Source of the DNA: Paratinospora sagittata
Lineage: Eukaryota; Streptophyta; Magnoliopsida; Ranunculales; Menispermaceae
Reading direction: 5' to 3'
NCBI GenBank assembly: GCA_035771175.1
Contig: CM069599.1
Location: forward strand, 32,335,562 to 32,399,561
Length of the DNA stretch: 64,000 nucleotides
Numbering within the stretch: position 1 is the first letter of the stretch; each line of letters begins with the position of its first letter. The position numbers were made by a program, and so were the translations under genes. The notes beneath the pieces were generated by a model, which was given only the letters and a program-made list of their open reading frames with translations, searched no databases and had not been told where the DNA came from. Below, piece by piece: positions 12,301 through 24,479 of the stretch.

Positions 12301-15300
12301 CACGAACTCGTGGTGGTCTGGTATCTATAGAAGGAAGCCTCTCGCCACAGCCACCCTCCACTTGTATTGCTCTCCCAGTTGGCTGGTTTAAAAACACAGA
12401 AGCAAATACAACTATAAAGCTTGGAAATGGTTCAAGTGAAAGATGCAGTGACACTAGTTAGTTCCATCAAGGGAAACAAAAAAAGAGCTTGGAGAATTAA
12501 GAGATGGGTTACAAATAATAAGTATTTTAGTTCACAGAAACAAAAAGAAATGAAGAATAGCCAAGTAGACATACTAATTGTGGCCGTACACGTGCAACTC
12601 CTCTTCCTTGGCCCATTGGATCAATTTGTCCACAATCTGTCTTTCCAAGTTGTGCATTTTCAACAGAAGCATCGTGAATGCCTGTGGCAGCTGCCAGTTC
12701 CGGGGGCAGATCTGGATCATAATCCTGAAACATGACTAAAACATTTGAATGCCTCTTTTTTAACCTACATCCTTTTGATAACTGCATGTACAAAGATCTG
12801 AAAATCCAAGAAGTAAAAAAAGAAACAACTTTGAGACAGGTCAAGAAAACACTACCTGCTCTGAACGCCCACTTTCATAAACACGTATTTTGCTTTGCAT
12901 TGTAGCCTCCAGACGGAGTTGTTCCTGCAGAATCCATAATTAATCCACTTTGCAGAAACAAAAGTCAAGTTATATACTAAGAAAAAGATTGCACTTGCCA
13001 ACTGTTTGCAATAATCTTTCCATTTCTCTTCATCCAAGCCAAAATTAAAAAAGTCTGATGTATCAACTCCAGGATGTCTCCAAGGCTTCTCCTCAAAGCT
13101 ATCAATGTCAACGTCAAATACTGTCCTGAAAACAACAGAAGAAGAAGAAAAAACTGAGATGCAGACAGACCAAAATTCTTATTCTAGCATAATAGCATAT
13201 TAGATCCGAATATCCGATTTGTTAACTGAAAAGTCCATGCTATGACGAAGGTCAAATCAAATGATACACAATTCAAAAGTTGAAGATTTTCAGGGTTAAA
13301 TTATAATTTAGAAAAGGAGATCTTCAAACTCTGTTTTTCTTTCTTTATATCTTTCTGTTATTTATATCAACACCCAATATCAGAGATAGAGCTTCACAAT
13401 GAAAGCACCTCCAACAACATAAACACATAAGTTTATCAAAAACTGAAAGCACCAACAATTTTATTTTATTTTTTTAAAAAGAACCTCGTAGAACTGCTGT
13501 ATATTTAACAATCCCTACTCTGAAGCACTTGATGATCCAGAACTTTCTGGCATACCTTCCACATTCCTGCACATCATTCTTCAGCGTGTTGGGACTAAAA
13601 TGAGGGGAAGTAAAAGCCCAGAGCAGGAATGTTAGGAGATTAAGGGCCCATTTGATTGGTGATTTGGATACAGTTTTCTGTATCCAAAAATCTGAAAACA
13701 CAGAAAATCTGTTTGGTTTGAGTGAATCCACAATTTTCAACTTTTTATAAAGGAAACCTGTTGTTTTCAAAAAACAGTGAAAGGTCGTTTTTTGAGTTTT
13801 CTATTTCCAGATTGAATCCTTGTTTTTGGATCACCAACCAAACACAGCCTAAAATTCTCAAGCCATATAGCATGATTATGATGGATTTGGAGATGAAATT
13901 CCAAGGGATTTATTTTGGGGCTCCTAATCAGGATAAGCTCCTCATAATAGATCTGATCAGTATTAAAAACTAAAAAGAAGGATTTCATATTTTGTCTATC
14001 AACAGAGAAGTTGTTGAAGATCTCAAAGGATAAAAATTAAAAAGAGGTACAAAGATAACTCCAAACAGACTCACACTACTTCAAACCCATATTTGCTGAA
14101 TGGGACTGCAACACATACGCTATTCCACATAAGAGTACCACTTTGTACATTACCATTTGAAAGACTGAATTGGGAAAAGACTGAATTAAAGATCAATAGT
14201 AATAAGTTAATAACGAATACAAATTTTCTGGATTTTTTCGAACCTTTGTACCCAATGCATGGAAAAAAAAAATGAATGGTAGTACATTAAACAGATTATT
14301 GGATGTATTATCATTCTCATCAAAGAAAAAGTGTGTATTATCATGGACCATTCACATGAGAATCTCAAAATATATTGAGACTTTAGCAATTGAAATCTTT
14401 AGAAACGAATTCTGCACACCAAATAACAAAGAAAGATCTTTCTCTTTTCCAATGTAGTCAAAGAAAGCTCAGATGTGCGTCTCAAGCGTGCCTTAAGGCA
14501 AGGTGCACATGTTGTGCCCTATGTTACCTGGACTCGGGTATGCATGTCAGATACGGGGTACATATCTAGAGGTCCAACTTGCTCATTTTCAAATTATAGG
14601 ATACGGGGACTAAGAGATATTATATGTTGTTCTTTCCTTTTTTTCTTCTTTTCACTCATTTATTGTTTATTTTGTTCTCTCACACAAGTGACCTTCACTT
14701 ATTAGTCATTATCTTCTTTCATACTTTCTCTTTTTTCCATTAGAGAGTCTACATAGTAATATTCTAAAATCTAAAGTGTCGAACACATATCCCATACCCC
14801 ATACCCCATACCCCATACCCATGTCCTATCATGAAGTGTCGGACACGGGTACGTCAGACAAAAGTAAAGAGTCTGGGTAACATAGGTTGTGCCTCAATTG
14901 ATTGAAAGGCAAGGCACACCAACTCAGGCATGCGCCTCAATGAACCTCAAGCATGCGCCTTGGATATATATATAGATAGATATTTAAACATTAAATAAAT
15001 ATTGTATTATACATTTTTCTCTCTTTTGCTTAAATAAAATATACATCATACATTATATAAAACATAAAACATTGTAGGAAACTTGTGTTACGCCAAGTTG
15101 TTATAAAGGCATCAAGATTGCTACTTATTCTTCTTTGCTTTAATGTTTCTAGCTTCAATTCAAATTTAATTATTTGTTAATTTTTGTAAAACAAATTCTT
15201 TTACCAAAAATAGGGCAGTACTATTATTTGATATATAATTGGGTTCTTTTTTTATGAATTTTGTGCATCACTTTACTCAGGCGTACACCTTGCCTTGCAC

Positions 15301-18300
15301 ATTGCGCCCATGCATTGTCATTTAAGTGCGCCTTGCACCTTTCAATACCTTGCTATTTTTCTTTTCTTTAATACAAAAGGGAATGAAGAAGGTTAATTAA
15401 GCAGTATGACATATGCAAGGCTCCCATCTGAATTTAAAAATACTACAAAACGTGGTTCAATCTGCTCAACATAAGAAAAAGCTGAGCACCAATAGCTATC
15501 ATTGCAACTAAAGTAGTTAAAAACGCATGGCGCACTAAAGGCAATGCAGGGCCCTAGCATCTAAGCAGTAAGGTGAGGTGCATGCCTAAGTGAAGTGAAA
15601 CACAAAATTAATTAAAAAGAAAAACTCAATTACCCATCAACTAATAATAATCTATGCACCCACTTTTGGTAAAAAAAAATTTAAAAAGACAGAGATCAAT
15701 AGGAGCCTTTTTTTTCTAATTTTTTCTATCATACATTTTAATGTTCATGATAGCACTAATGTTTCATATTTCACAGCTGGTACGAATATTATTTCTTTTG
15801 AGAGGACGGCGCCATCGTCCTCAACCTCAAGTGGCTCCTGAGCCTATAAGACTCTAAGCGCACCTGAGCGCCTTCGCCTGTGCAATACTGTTACTGTAAT
15901 TTGCTTTGATGTCTAGATTTGAATTTGATGCAAGAAACATTAAAACAAGAAAAAGTAGCAGTTATGATGCCTTTACAATAACTATTTTTGTTGTTCTTGT
16001 TATAGTAATAGTTGTACACTGTTACAACACTAGCAAGGTCTTGTAATAGTAGCATAACACTATTTTCCTTCAACAGCATGTGTACTATATTCTGTTTAAT
16101 ATACATTTTATACAAAGGAAAGAAGGAAAACATATAATATGATGTTTATTTATGTGTAAATGGGTTTTTTTTCAAAAAAAAAAAAAAAGAAGGGGGAGCA
16201 AAAAAGTGAAACACAATAAGGTGCACGCTTGAGTTGCCACACCTTAATGTGCCTCACTTTTTTGCTCTTATGCCTAAGTTGTTGCACCTTGCCTTTCAAA
16301 TATTGAGATGTAATACATGTGCCTAAGGTGCACACCTGAGATCACCTTGACTACAACGATTTCAACCAAAAATAATCATAGTTTGAATGATTAAAGAAAT
16401 TTAAATATTAGATGGGAGTTGCTGAATTTAATAGATGTGCACAAAAACACGTCATCACTCATAAGTTACACCACATATGCATGAGCACAAAACTGATGTA
16501 TGTGCACATAGAGAGAGGGATTGGTGCAATCATATAAACACAATCAGATAAAGACAGAAACTGGCACCCATAAACATTAAACAGAAGAGAAGGCACTTAA
16601 AGAGATTTAAGTCATTTCTAAACAAAAAAAAGAGATTTAATCAATGGCATGCATGCACTATAAGTCTATTTCCTAAAGATTAAAGTAGCAACTCATCAAT
16701 TCATGAAATAACATATAATTATAAGCATAAGAATAAACAGTATGAAAGTCCTGAACTTAAGTGACTGGAAAATTTACTTGTGAGATGGGAGTGTGAATTC
16801 CAGCCCTCCACCAAAACCACGTCCTGATGAATTGGCAGCCCAAGCATTCAATCCATGTCCTGAGTGAAAATTCTTCTGCATGTTAGGACCAGTCTTTACC
16901 CCAATAGGTCTCCAATCACCTCTTCCACGACCAGCTATAGGGCCAATGTTGATAGGAGGACGAACTTGAACTGCGGCACTAGCTGGACCAGCAATAGTTC
17001 CTCCAGGAACCACTGCTGCGCCAGGTCTTATGTACTATATGCAAAATGAAACTCAACATAAGTGGAGTACGCAAACAACAATAAACTAATTGCATGTGCA
17101 TGCATTCAAAATCATTAAACATCTCACAATCAAAAGAAAGACAGTTAAAGATATGTTGTCCCTTCTTCCGACAAGATGTAGGATTCACCCAAAGAAGGCA
17201 TAGATAGTACATTTTTGCATGGTCAAAATTTAGAATTGGTCTCATTTTGCAATATTTGATCGTTAGTCTCATTTAAACTTTTTTGAGTGTTTATATGATA
17301 ACTAATTAAAATTTCTGGTCGTATTGAGATGTTTATTTTCAGGTAACTCATGATCTTGAGTCCCTTTTCATAATTCAGGTCTACCTAGAAAGACAATTCT
17401 GCAGTTTTGTTGAGGCAAGTGATGTGATATCTTTTTTCACTAAGATCCATATCATGCTTGGCCCTCTTTTCATGTTTTTAAATCTTTACACGTGCACTGA
17501 CATCTTAAAAAGACTTACAAAAATTTAAAACAAAAACAATTTAAAAGGTGCCAGAAGCATACACCAAAACGGACCCTAAGAAATATCATTGGAATTTCTG
17601 TAATTAATTTGTTTTTTTATTTATCTATCTATTATCTGCAATCAATGCTCAATAAACCTATACTTCAAGTTTGATGCAATTTCCTCTGATAAAATGCCTT
17701 GACTCAAACCCTAACATACAAACACTATAGCTCAACTTCTTACATCATGCTGACACAAATGCAATTGTTTATAGTGGCCCCTGCATCATCAAATGCTTAG
17801 ATAATTCCTCAACATATACAAGTAATTTCATCAATAGGTAGAATCTGTACGATACGCACTCAAAATCATGAAAAGCAATAAGCATAAAATGGGAAATATA
17901 AAGTGCCATCCATTATAAACAGTTCAATGTGGTTCTACTCTCTGATCTCCATTTTCATTTGCTAAAGAAGATAACTAGAACTTACTAATGACTGACTCAC
18001 GTCCACCCACTCACCTAGGTTGCAGCAATCATGTAAGACCACAAGTGCATTAATTGAAACAAAGATGATTGCCAATTGATCAAGAACTAGAAGCAACCTC
18101 AATGACATCGACTTTAGGACAAATCACTGCAGGCTTCCCCTCAAGCCTGTAAGAGTATTGATGCAAAGTGTACAACAAAAACATCTGATTGGAGCCTTGG
18201 ACAGTCTGAGAGAAGTTGCACCAGTAGACAGGAGAAACAATCAAACAAGTCGGGAGGTTGCAGAGCAGGTGTTTGAATAATTACCAATTACCAAAGAAAA

Positions 18301-19930
18301 AGAAATTTTCATTTTTTTTATGTTGTTTCCTCCTTTCTTCCTTCCATCCAACATTGCAAGAGTGCAACCACATTAGAATGTAAATTCATACAAAGGTGAA
18401 AGTTAAATGCATATGAATTCAGGGCACGCAGGAATCCTAACGGACTCCATAGTGTCATGACAAGATGCTTTCGTGTTTATGCAATAAATAATTAGATTTT
18501 AGTTTCAGAAAGAAACATGTTCTACCACATTATACTTTTATCAATTGTTAATTTAAATTTAATCCATAGATTTAAAAACAAGATGATTATGAATTGGACC
18601 AAGTACAAACCGCATAAAGTTTATTCATGTCAGTATGAAGACCATAGCTGCAGATAAAATGAACACCACCGGGGGAAAATGGATGATCAGAGGTGTACTC
18701 ATCTTTATATTGCAATATACTAGGCAAAAATAGACAATGTTAATAGGGAGACTCACAAACCCTCAACTAAATGGAATAGTAAAAAATGAGTTCACAAATC
18801 CCCCCTTTTTTCCTTTTCCAGTAAAGCAAAACCAATTTTTAATGAACGCCAGATTCTGGTTGTAACAAAGATTACCCTATTCCGAGATACACGCATATGC
18901 TTCTACAACTACATTTCTTTTCTCATGCAAAACATTATATCAAGACGCTGACCTTAAACTGCAAATGATGCGGGTGATACCCATGACTGCTAAACCCAAT
19001 TCTCGCTCCCACAGCACCAACCATAGCTCCATTTCCCTTACCAGCCTCTCCAGCCTCCTTCCTTTCCCCGTCCGTGGCCTGCGCCGAATCATCCCCCCAC
19101 TCCTGCTCCTCCATAGGCTGATGAAGCTGATCACCATCAGCAACAATAACCAAATCCTCCCCATCTTCATCGTCGTCATCAATTCCCTCTCCTTCATTCC
19201 CATGCAATCCAGGTAGCCCAGACTTCTCATTCAACACAATCTGCAGATCATCCTCACTATCACTATCCGACTCATCCCCACCGCCTCCGCCGCCGCTGCT
19301 ACCGTCATTTTTCACGGAAGCTTTCGGGTCTCCTCCGGCGCTCCCATCGTAAAAGACTCCGGGAATAAAAGATTCACCGCCGGATAAACCAGGAATCACC
19401 GGCTCCGACTCCATCTCATCAACTTCCACTTCAATCTCCGGCTCGTCCCTTCCAAAGATGCCGCCTTTTTCCATCGAAAGCGATTTCTGAACAGAACTCA
19501 CTCCTTCCGAAACCCTAGCCTCCGCAGTCCGTAATTCCACGTTCGGAGAATCAAGAACGCCACTCACATCAACGTTCTTCTCAACCCTAACTGCTTCTGT
19601 TTCTTCTTCTTCTTCTTCTTCTTCTTCTTCTTCTTCTACTACCTTGTTATCATCGATCGGATTCGGAACACCGCCTGTGGTTACGCTCAAAATTGGTTCT
19701 TTTCCGATCTTTATCGGCGCCGGAGCTAGGGTTTGGTGAGGAGCAACCGTGGGATTCCGATCGGGACGTCCGTAGAGGATGTCTTCATCGTCGCTGTGAA
19801 GACTGAGATCGAGTGGCGGGTTTTTGGAGGCCGCAGTTGAAGGGACGAGAATCGGCGGCGGAGGACCCCCGGACGGTGGTTGCCGGAGAACGTCTGTGTA
19901 GAGATCTCCGAACTCGTCGTCGTCGTCCAT
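6353..19930 (-). CDS. FIPS5: FIP1-like pre-mRNA 3'-end processing factor (FIP1[V]/FIPS5 type), complete, 9 exons
   Basis: FIP1 is a subunit of the cleavage and polyadenylation machinery in the nucleus. It links poly(A) polymerase to the complex through an acidic N-terminus and a short conserved Fip1 motif. Exons (minus): 18953-19930, 16778-17034, 12999-13125, 12856-12924, 12575-12724, 12281-12382, 11819-12168, 8859-10569, 6353-7030. They total 4422 nt, 1473 aa plus stop, and all phases agree. The start MDDDDEFGDLYTDV and the end ARKRRWISS match the Arabidopsis FIP1[V] ends as I recall them. The N-terminus is acidic, with a poly-Glu run coded by (CTT)n. The Fip1 motif is exon 3 (about residues 412-454: DIDSFEEKPWRHPGVD...). 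The C-terminal half is rich in charged Arg/Asp/Glu/Ser repeats. It is longer than the Arabidopsis protein (about 1200 aa). Intron 3 uses a GC donor, and intron 2 (13126-16777) is full of transposon debris. Confidence 0.93.
7890..8420 (+). repeat. Dispersed repeat in FIP1 intron 8, related to the copy at 55448-56080
   Basis: The segment contains the phrases 'AACTCAACCCAACTAAGCC', 'GGGGTCAGCTACATGAATC', a 'TATTTTAGGTCCTCT' stretch and 'TGTATGTCTCCAGACCACC'. Near-matching phrases occur in the same order at 55448-56080. Such sequences are frequent in plant genomes, and I associate them with the 3' region of RTE-type non-LTR elements; that class is an inference. The 'ACTACATGGGGTCAGCTACA' phrase appears twice within this copy (about 7940 and 8041). 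Confidence 0.6.
12925..12998 (-). other. GC-AG intron of the FIP1 gene (intron 3)
   Basis: Read on the minus strand, exon 3 ends CAG TTG and the intron begins GCAAGT; the intron ends TTCTGCAG and exon 4 begins GAA CAA CTC. Using the nearby GT (GTGCAA, four bases downstream) would shift the frame out of the conserved KQLEQLRLEATMQSKIRVYESG segment. The GC donor with otherwise consensus AAGT is therefore the only choice that keeps the protein. The intron is 74 bp. Confidence 0.88.
13644..13849. mobile_element. Tourist-like (PIF/Harbinger) MITE
   Basis: A 206-bp element with terminal inverted repeats GGGCCCATTTGATTGGTGAT and (reverse complement of the right end) GGCTGTGTTTGGTTGGTGAT. It is flanked by TAA at 13641-13643 and 13850-13852. 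The 3-bp TAA/TTA duplication and terminal repeats of this type fit PIF/Harbinger MITEs. It lies in FIP1 intron 2 and has no coding capacity. Confidence 0.8.
14519..14885. mobile_element. hAT-type MITE nested in the larger inverted-repeat element
   Basis: A 367-bp element with perfect 10-bp terminal repeats CTATGTTACC...GGTAACATAG, extended by GACTC/GAGTC. It is flanked by a perfect 8-bp duplication GTTGTGCC at 14511-14518 and 14886-14893. An 8-bp duplication is typical of hAT transposition. The interior has a 'GTGTCGGACACGGGTACG' phrase and a short CCCATAC minisatellite. Confidence 0.85.
14791..14822. repeat. Short minisatellite, 7-bp unit CCCCATA
   Basis: Four to five tandem CCCCATA units inside the hAT-type MITE. 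The unit is not the plant telomere repeat (CCCTAAA). Confidence 0.9.
19601..19634 (-). repeat. (TTC)n trinucleotide repeat coding poly-Glu in FIP1 exon 1
   Basis: About 11 TTC units on the plus strand, read as GAA/GAG-type codons on the minus strand. They give the VVEEEEEEEEEEEETEAV acidic run. Length variation in frame would be tolerated by an acidic tail. Confidence 0.9.
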
Positions 19931-20688
19931 GAATCGAGTTCTTGGAGGTTTCTCTGAGAGATTGATTGGTGGAGAAGAAGAACTGATTTTATTTTATTTT
20001 ATTTTATTTTTTGGGCTTAGTTTTTTTCTTGAATTTTGCTGTTTGTGTGTGTATGTATGGTTTTCTTCTTCACCTGTCTAGTCTCTTATTTCCTCTGTTT
20101 CTTACTTCGTTTCTCAAGGGAGAACAGGTAGGAATTGGGTCCTAATGGAGTCAACTTTAACCGGGACAAGTTATGGCTGTGCCGGGTTGGTTTGTCATGG
20201 ATCTGGAATTAGGTTTAATGAGGATAAGCAGATATTATTTGAAGGGTTTTTGAAGGGGTGGCAATGGATTAGCTTAAACTGTAAAATCAAACCGAATAAG
20301 AGTATTTGGTTCGGTTTGGTTTAGTTTTTAATAAGTTCAATTTGGGTTAGGTTTGTAAAAAGTATAACCCGATAGGTTTGATTTTGGTTATGATTTGAGG
20401 CTTTGAAAATCGATCTTAACCAAACCAAATTGATTTTAAAAGTAAAACATTTAATGTTTATTTTAATGTCTATGATTCTTTTATGATATAAAACATTCTC
20501 ATGAAAATTTATATAATCATCTTATATAGTAAAGATTGTTTTAATTTTTTAAAATACGCATTAGAAAAGTTATAATTACTTAATATATATATATATATAA
20601 TTATTTTAATTTATTTAATGTATGTCCAACTAAAATTTCAAGCCAATCAACCAAAACTGAACCAAAATGATTATGTTTAGGTCAGTTT
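19931..20688. other. Upstream flank of the FIP1 gene and a degraded repeat
   Basis: The first 150-200 bp should hold the FIP1 5' UTR and promoter; an ATTTT repeat is at 19988-20010. From about 20254 ('AGGGGTGGCAATGG') to 20688 there is repeat-like DNA with GGTTCGGTTTGGTTTAG and AACCAAAACTGAACC phrases. No gene is seen. Confidence 0.4.
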
Positions 20689-22535
20689 TGTAATACCCCG
20701 TGCTTTTAAGCAATATATTTGGTTAATTTATACGTACACTAAAGAGTATAATACACGTATAAGTACCTTTAAATCCATGTGCGCATGTGTCAAATGAACT
20801 TGAACATGTCAAAAGTGAGATCGGAATGTGATTTTAAATAGAAATCGATTTATAACACGTGTATGTCTCATGTGGATTTAGTGTATAGAAGAAGAAGATG
20901 AGGAATAAAGTAAGAAAAAATAAAATAAAAATATATTACTGTTCATTTGCGGGTCCTGTTCACGAAACAAAACCGTGAACAGTAAATTAAAAAAATGTTA
21001 AATGATGTTGCTGGAACGAAAAGGAAAGAAAGAAGCAGAGAGAAAAAGAAGACGGAAGAACCGAGAAGAAAGGAAGAGGAAACGAAGGGAGAACACGATT
21101 CGCGTGAATCGGGACTCGTGGTAAGTGATTTTCACTCTCTTTCTTCGTGAAATTAATATCTAAGCTAGATGTAACGACTCTAGCGGAGTGATTTTTGGTG
21201 TGGGAGCCGTTTTACGGGGTTTTCAAAAATTGGGGTTTTGACCCAACGTGAATGAAAATCCGCTAGGAAGGTTGGAAAACACTTCCTAGGCTGTAGGAAC
21301 CTTAAATATATGGTTAGATTGGATGTACGTGTTCATTTGTAATTTTTATAGCCGTTGGAAGTTAGAGTTTCGATTGAAAACCTTTTGAATCATTTGAAAC
21401 CCAATGAAACTCCAGTTGAAGGCTATAGAATGGTAGAATGCATTGTTGCGAGTCCATCGATGCTAATTTCATGATTTTTAGAGATCGTTTGACAATTTTA
21501 GTAAAAATTCACATCTTTATAATGAATAGTGATGACGTGAACAGTAATGTAAATGGTACTATGATCATATCCAATGAATAAAATGAAATTATAATCCAAT
21601 GAAACTCCGGTTTGAGATCATAGAATCGTAGAGAACTGAATTACGGACGTTTCGATGCTAAGAACATGATTTGTGGATATGACACATGTTTTCATATGTA
21701 TTTTCATGGTGAAATAACCTCATCTTAGCTGCTGAACCAGCTAGAAACTTTAAGTGTTAGTAATAGTATTTTGGTGAGTTGAAATGGTGATTCTCATGAT
21801 ACTCTATGGTTCATTTCAGTGTTTACATTGAGAGCTTAAGTGCATGGATAAATGCTCTTGAGGAAGTAATTATGATGGACGTTTATTGTTGCTCGATTTG
21901 ACTTAGAAACCTCGTGTAACCACTGTGAGTATAATTTTATTGGTTCTTGTATGACATTGTACACATATAAATTGTTTGATTGTATGCATGTTTATGTAAT
22001 GCATTGAGTTTTTAGTGATCATGTAAACTGATTTTAGAAATTGAAGGTTATAATAATGTCATTTCGTTATGAATTAGACTCGGATGAGGTTTTGCGAAAC
22101 CTCATTGTCAGTAGGCTTGTCCTAACAAGGGTTGTGATCTTTGAAATGACTGTAAATTGGGTAATGAGAGGCTGTGGCTACTTTGTAACGATCATACAAG
22201 GGTTAGACCCGCTCTCTTGCCTTGAAGGAGGGAGATGGTAAAATTTTTACGAATGAGCATAAACTATATATTGTATGCACGTATATTATTTTGATGAATG
22301 GTGCATATGTGCTTTTGAACTGTTTTAATTTAAACGATTTGATATGCCATGTTTCCTAAAATGCATGCGATTGTCATGTCAAGAACTATATTCACTGAGC
22401 TGTTGTTTGCTCACCCCATTTTCCTCACCATTTCATGTCACGACGCCCCTGACGTAGGCTGACGTCATGACCGGCACAGCGTACTATACACTGTACATAC
22501 ACGACGTCATTTACTTAAATTTACGGGGTGTTACA
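20689..22535 (+). mobile_element. LTR of a retrotransposon (solo or from a decayed element)
   Basis: The segment begins TGTAATACCCCGT and ends ACGGGGTGTTACA, inverted ends matching at 12 of 13 positions and having the TG...CA form typical of plant Ty3/gypsy LTRs. The length is 1847 bp. No long ORF is present. No matching second LTR and no target-site duplication were found. A PBS-like sequence occurs downstream at 23051, separated by an inverted copy of the LTR end, which suggests rearrangement rather than a simple solo LTR. Confidence 0.6.
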
Positions 22536-22646
22536 TTTCAGGTCAAAAGGAAAAGGAAAACTTTGAGCGTAATTAGCACGTGACTAGGACGTAGCATTGC
22601 TGGTGTACGTATGTTTTAGAATAAGTGGTTACATGTGTATATATTT

Positions 22647-22709
<63 letters not shown>

Positions 22710-23046
22710 TCACACATCTTATATATGTATTATAATCTATAGGGGTTATTTTAGGAGAATAAGATATCAATAGTTATTTTGGATTGTTAATATATTTGGC
22801 AATGATATATATATATATATATACTTGGACAATGGAATGTTTGATGGAGATGATTTGATTTGTGATATATCAGGTTTTGTGAAATGTCATTTTATGGGGA
22901 CATGCTGTCAAAATTTCTGTAAATTCTGGAAATGATTGTGAATGTCTGTTGAGGCTGACAGTGTATTGTATACTGTATATGGGTATGTACAGTGTATAAT
23001 ACATTATGCCAGTCATGACGTCAGCCTACGTCAGGAGCGTCGTGAC
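22437..23046. repeat. 64-bp inverted repeat with TGACGTCA motifs
   Basis: The left arm 22437-22500 and the right arm 22983-23046 are reverse complements at 58 of 64 positions. Both hold the palindrome TGACGTCA and a CTGACGTAGGCTGACGTCAT phrase. All six mismatches are transitions. The spacer of about 480 bp holds a long AT repeat. Confidence 0.9.
22650..22705. repeat. (AT)n microsatellite
   Basis: About 28 AT units, uninterrupted. A shorter run is at 22807-22822. Confidence 0.95.
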
Positions 23047-23050
23047 AATA

Positions 23051-24479
23051 TTGATATCAGAGCCTAAGTTTACAATCCTTAAAAAGATAAAAACTTTAAT
23101 GATATTATGATTATTTGTATAGGTATACATATGGGTAGTCCTATTATATTGAGTCTAATCCAATATGTTATCTTGACTGAGAATCACTTGTGTCGGTGAA
23201 TTTCATATTCGGAAAAGAATAGTCAAGATTAACAATGAAAATTGCTGATCAAGAAAGGATCAGAAGGCTGAAAGAAAAAAAAAAAAAACTTGATGTAATC
23301 TAGTGATAATAAATTATATAGCTTATATATGGCTAGTAACTACTCAACAACAACGAACTGCACAGCTTATGAGCTAGTGGCAAAGTTGTAATATGAGCAA
23401 GACAGAGGCTTAAACCATTGATAGCTCCATATGTGGATGCTAATAGTGTGAGTACTTCTGTTAAAATATATATAGTTGAGACTGAAGTAAAAATAAATCG
23501 AAGGTCTCAATGATAAGCCAGATGAAATGAAAAGATATGTGAAAGTTATGAAAACTTTCAGGAGAAGAGACTCTCCTATCTTAACTGACAAATATTAGTG
23601 GTAGTAAAGAATTTGCTACTCTGCTTAGCGACCTTAGAGAATGATTAAGTCTCTGAAATTGATAAAGCAAGTTAGCTAAGTTTAAGCTAACTGATGATAA
23701 GAGATGATAGAAAATTGGGTTAAGGACTCTTGAGACGATTAATGCATAAAATTAAGTAAAAAAGCTATTGTATAAGGGCTTCTATCATCATGCTGAAATT
23801 GATTTAAGGCATGCAAAAGTTTATTTTGTTAACATGTAGTGACATGCTTAAACATAAATACAAACATGAATTCAATAGACTGGTATAATTTATTTTTGGT
23901 TTGGGTTGCTAATTTGGAATAAACTAAATACGATCATGTCCGATTTGGGTTAAGTTTGAGGATTAAATCTGCCCAAATCGAATCGTCGACACTCCTAATT
24001 TTTGCCCATTAGAAGCAGGTGGGCTGGAAACTTAGAATATTGCTAAGAAGAATGTGGCTTTATGCGGGAAGTGGCTTTGAAGGATTTTGAGTAAATAAGA
24101 CTCTTTATGGGCACGAGTGATATCTAGTAGATACGACAATGTATCATATTTTGAGAATGGAGCTGGAGTAAGAAGCACTAGGAAGTTATCAATCAGAGGG
24201 CCGTGGAAGTTTATCGCTTCTTTGGTGGGCGACAATGTTTGAACATGTTCGTCCAAAAGTTGGCAACGGGGAAATATTTTGCTTTTGAGAGGACGGATAG
24301 TTGGGTGATGGCCCATTGGTTAGGGCATTCCCAAATTTGCACATACTATCATCTCTGCACGATCAACCTATTTCCGGTCAGCCCTTGCTAAACAATAGTC
24401 TAATAAGGAACTTTTAATTCCCTATACACTTAACCCATGGTGAACAAAATGAGTTATCAGCCCTTCTTGCCATATTAGA
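23051..24479. other. Decayed retroelement interior and unassigned AT-rich DNA
   Basis: 23051-23064 reads TTGATATCAGAGCC, one change from the initiator-Met tRNA primer-binding sequence of many plant LTR elements. The next 800 bp have many stops and no recognisable domain. 23870-23995 ends in CGTCGACACTCCT, a weak inverted match to AGGGGTGGCAATGG at 20254. 24000-24320 has a short plus-strand phrase (GRQCLNMFVQKLATGKYFAFERTDSW) that I could not assign. Confidence 0.4.

Larger units (their letters stand above)
14453..16355. mobile_element. Non-autonomous terminal-inverted-repeat element with internal GC-rich subrepeats
   Basis: The left end TGTAGTCAAAGAAAGCTCAG is mirrored by the right end, whose reverse complement reads TGTAGTCAAGGTGATCTCAG. 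Inside, both ends carry imperfect repeats of a 'TGCGCCTCAAGCGTGCCTTAAGGCAAGGTGCAC' type (about 14475-14512, 14895-14960, 15275-15355, 15525-15600, 15830-15890, 16220-16350). No transposase is visible, and no clear target-site duplication was found. It sits in FIP1 intron 2. The superfamily is not determined. Confidence 0.55.

Noticed and set aside
14791..14822. Telomere-like repeat
   Set aside because: The unit is CCCCATA, not the plant telomere repeat CCCTAAA, and it is confined to a MITE.
22041..22241. 66-codon frame
   Set aside because: It lies inside an LTR and has no family resemblance.
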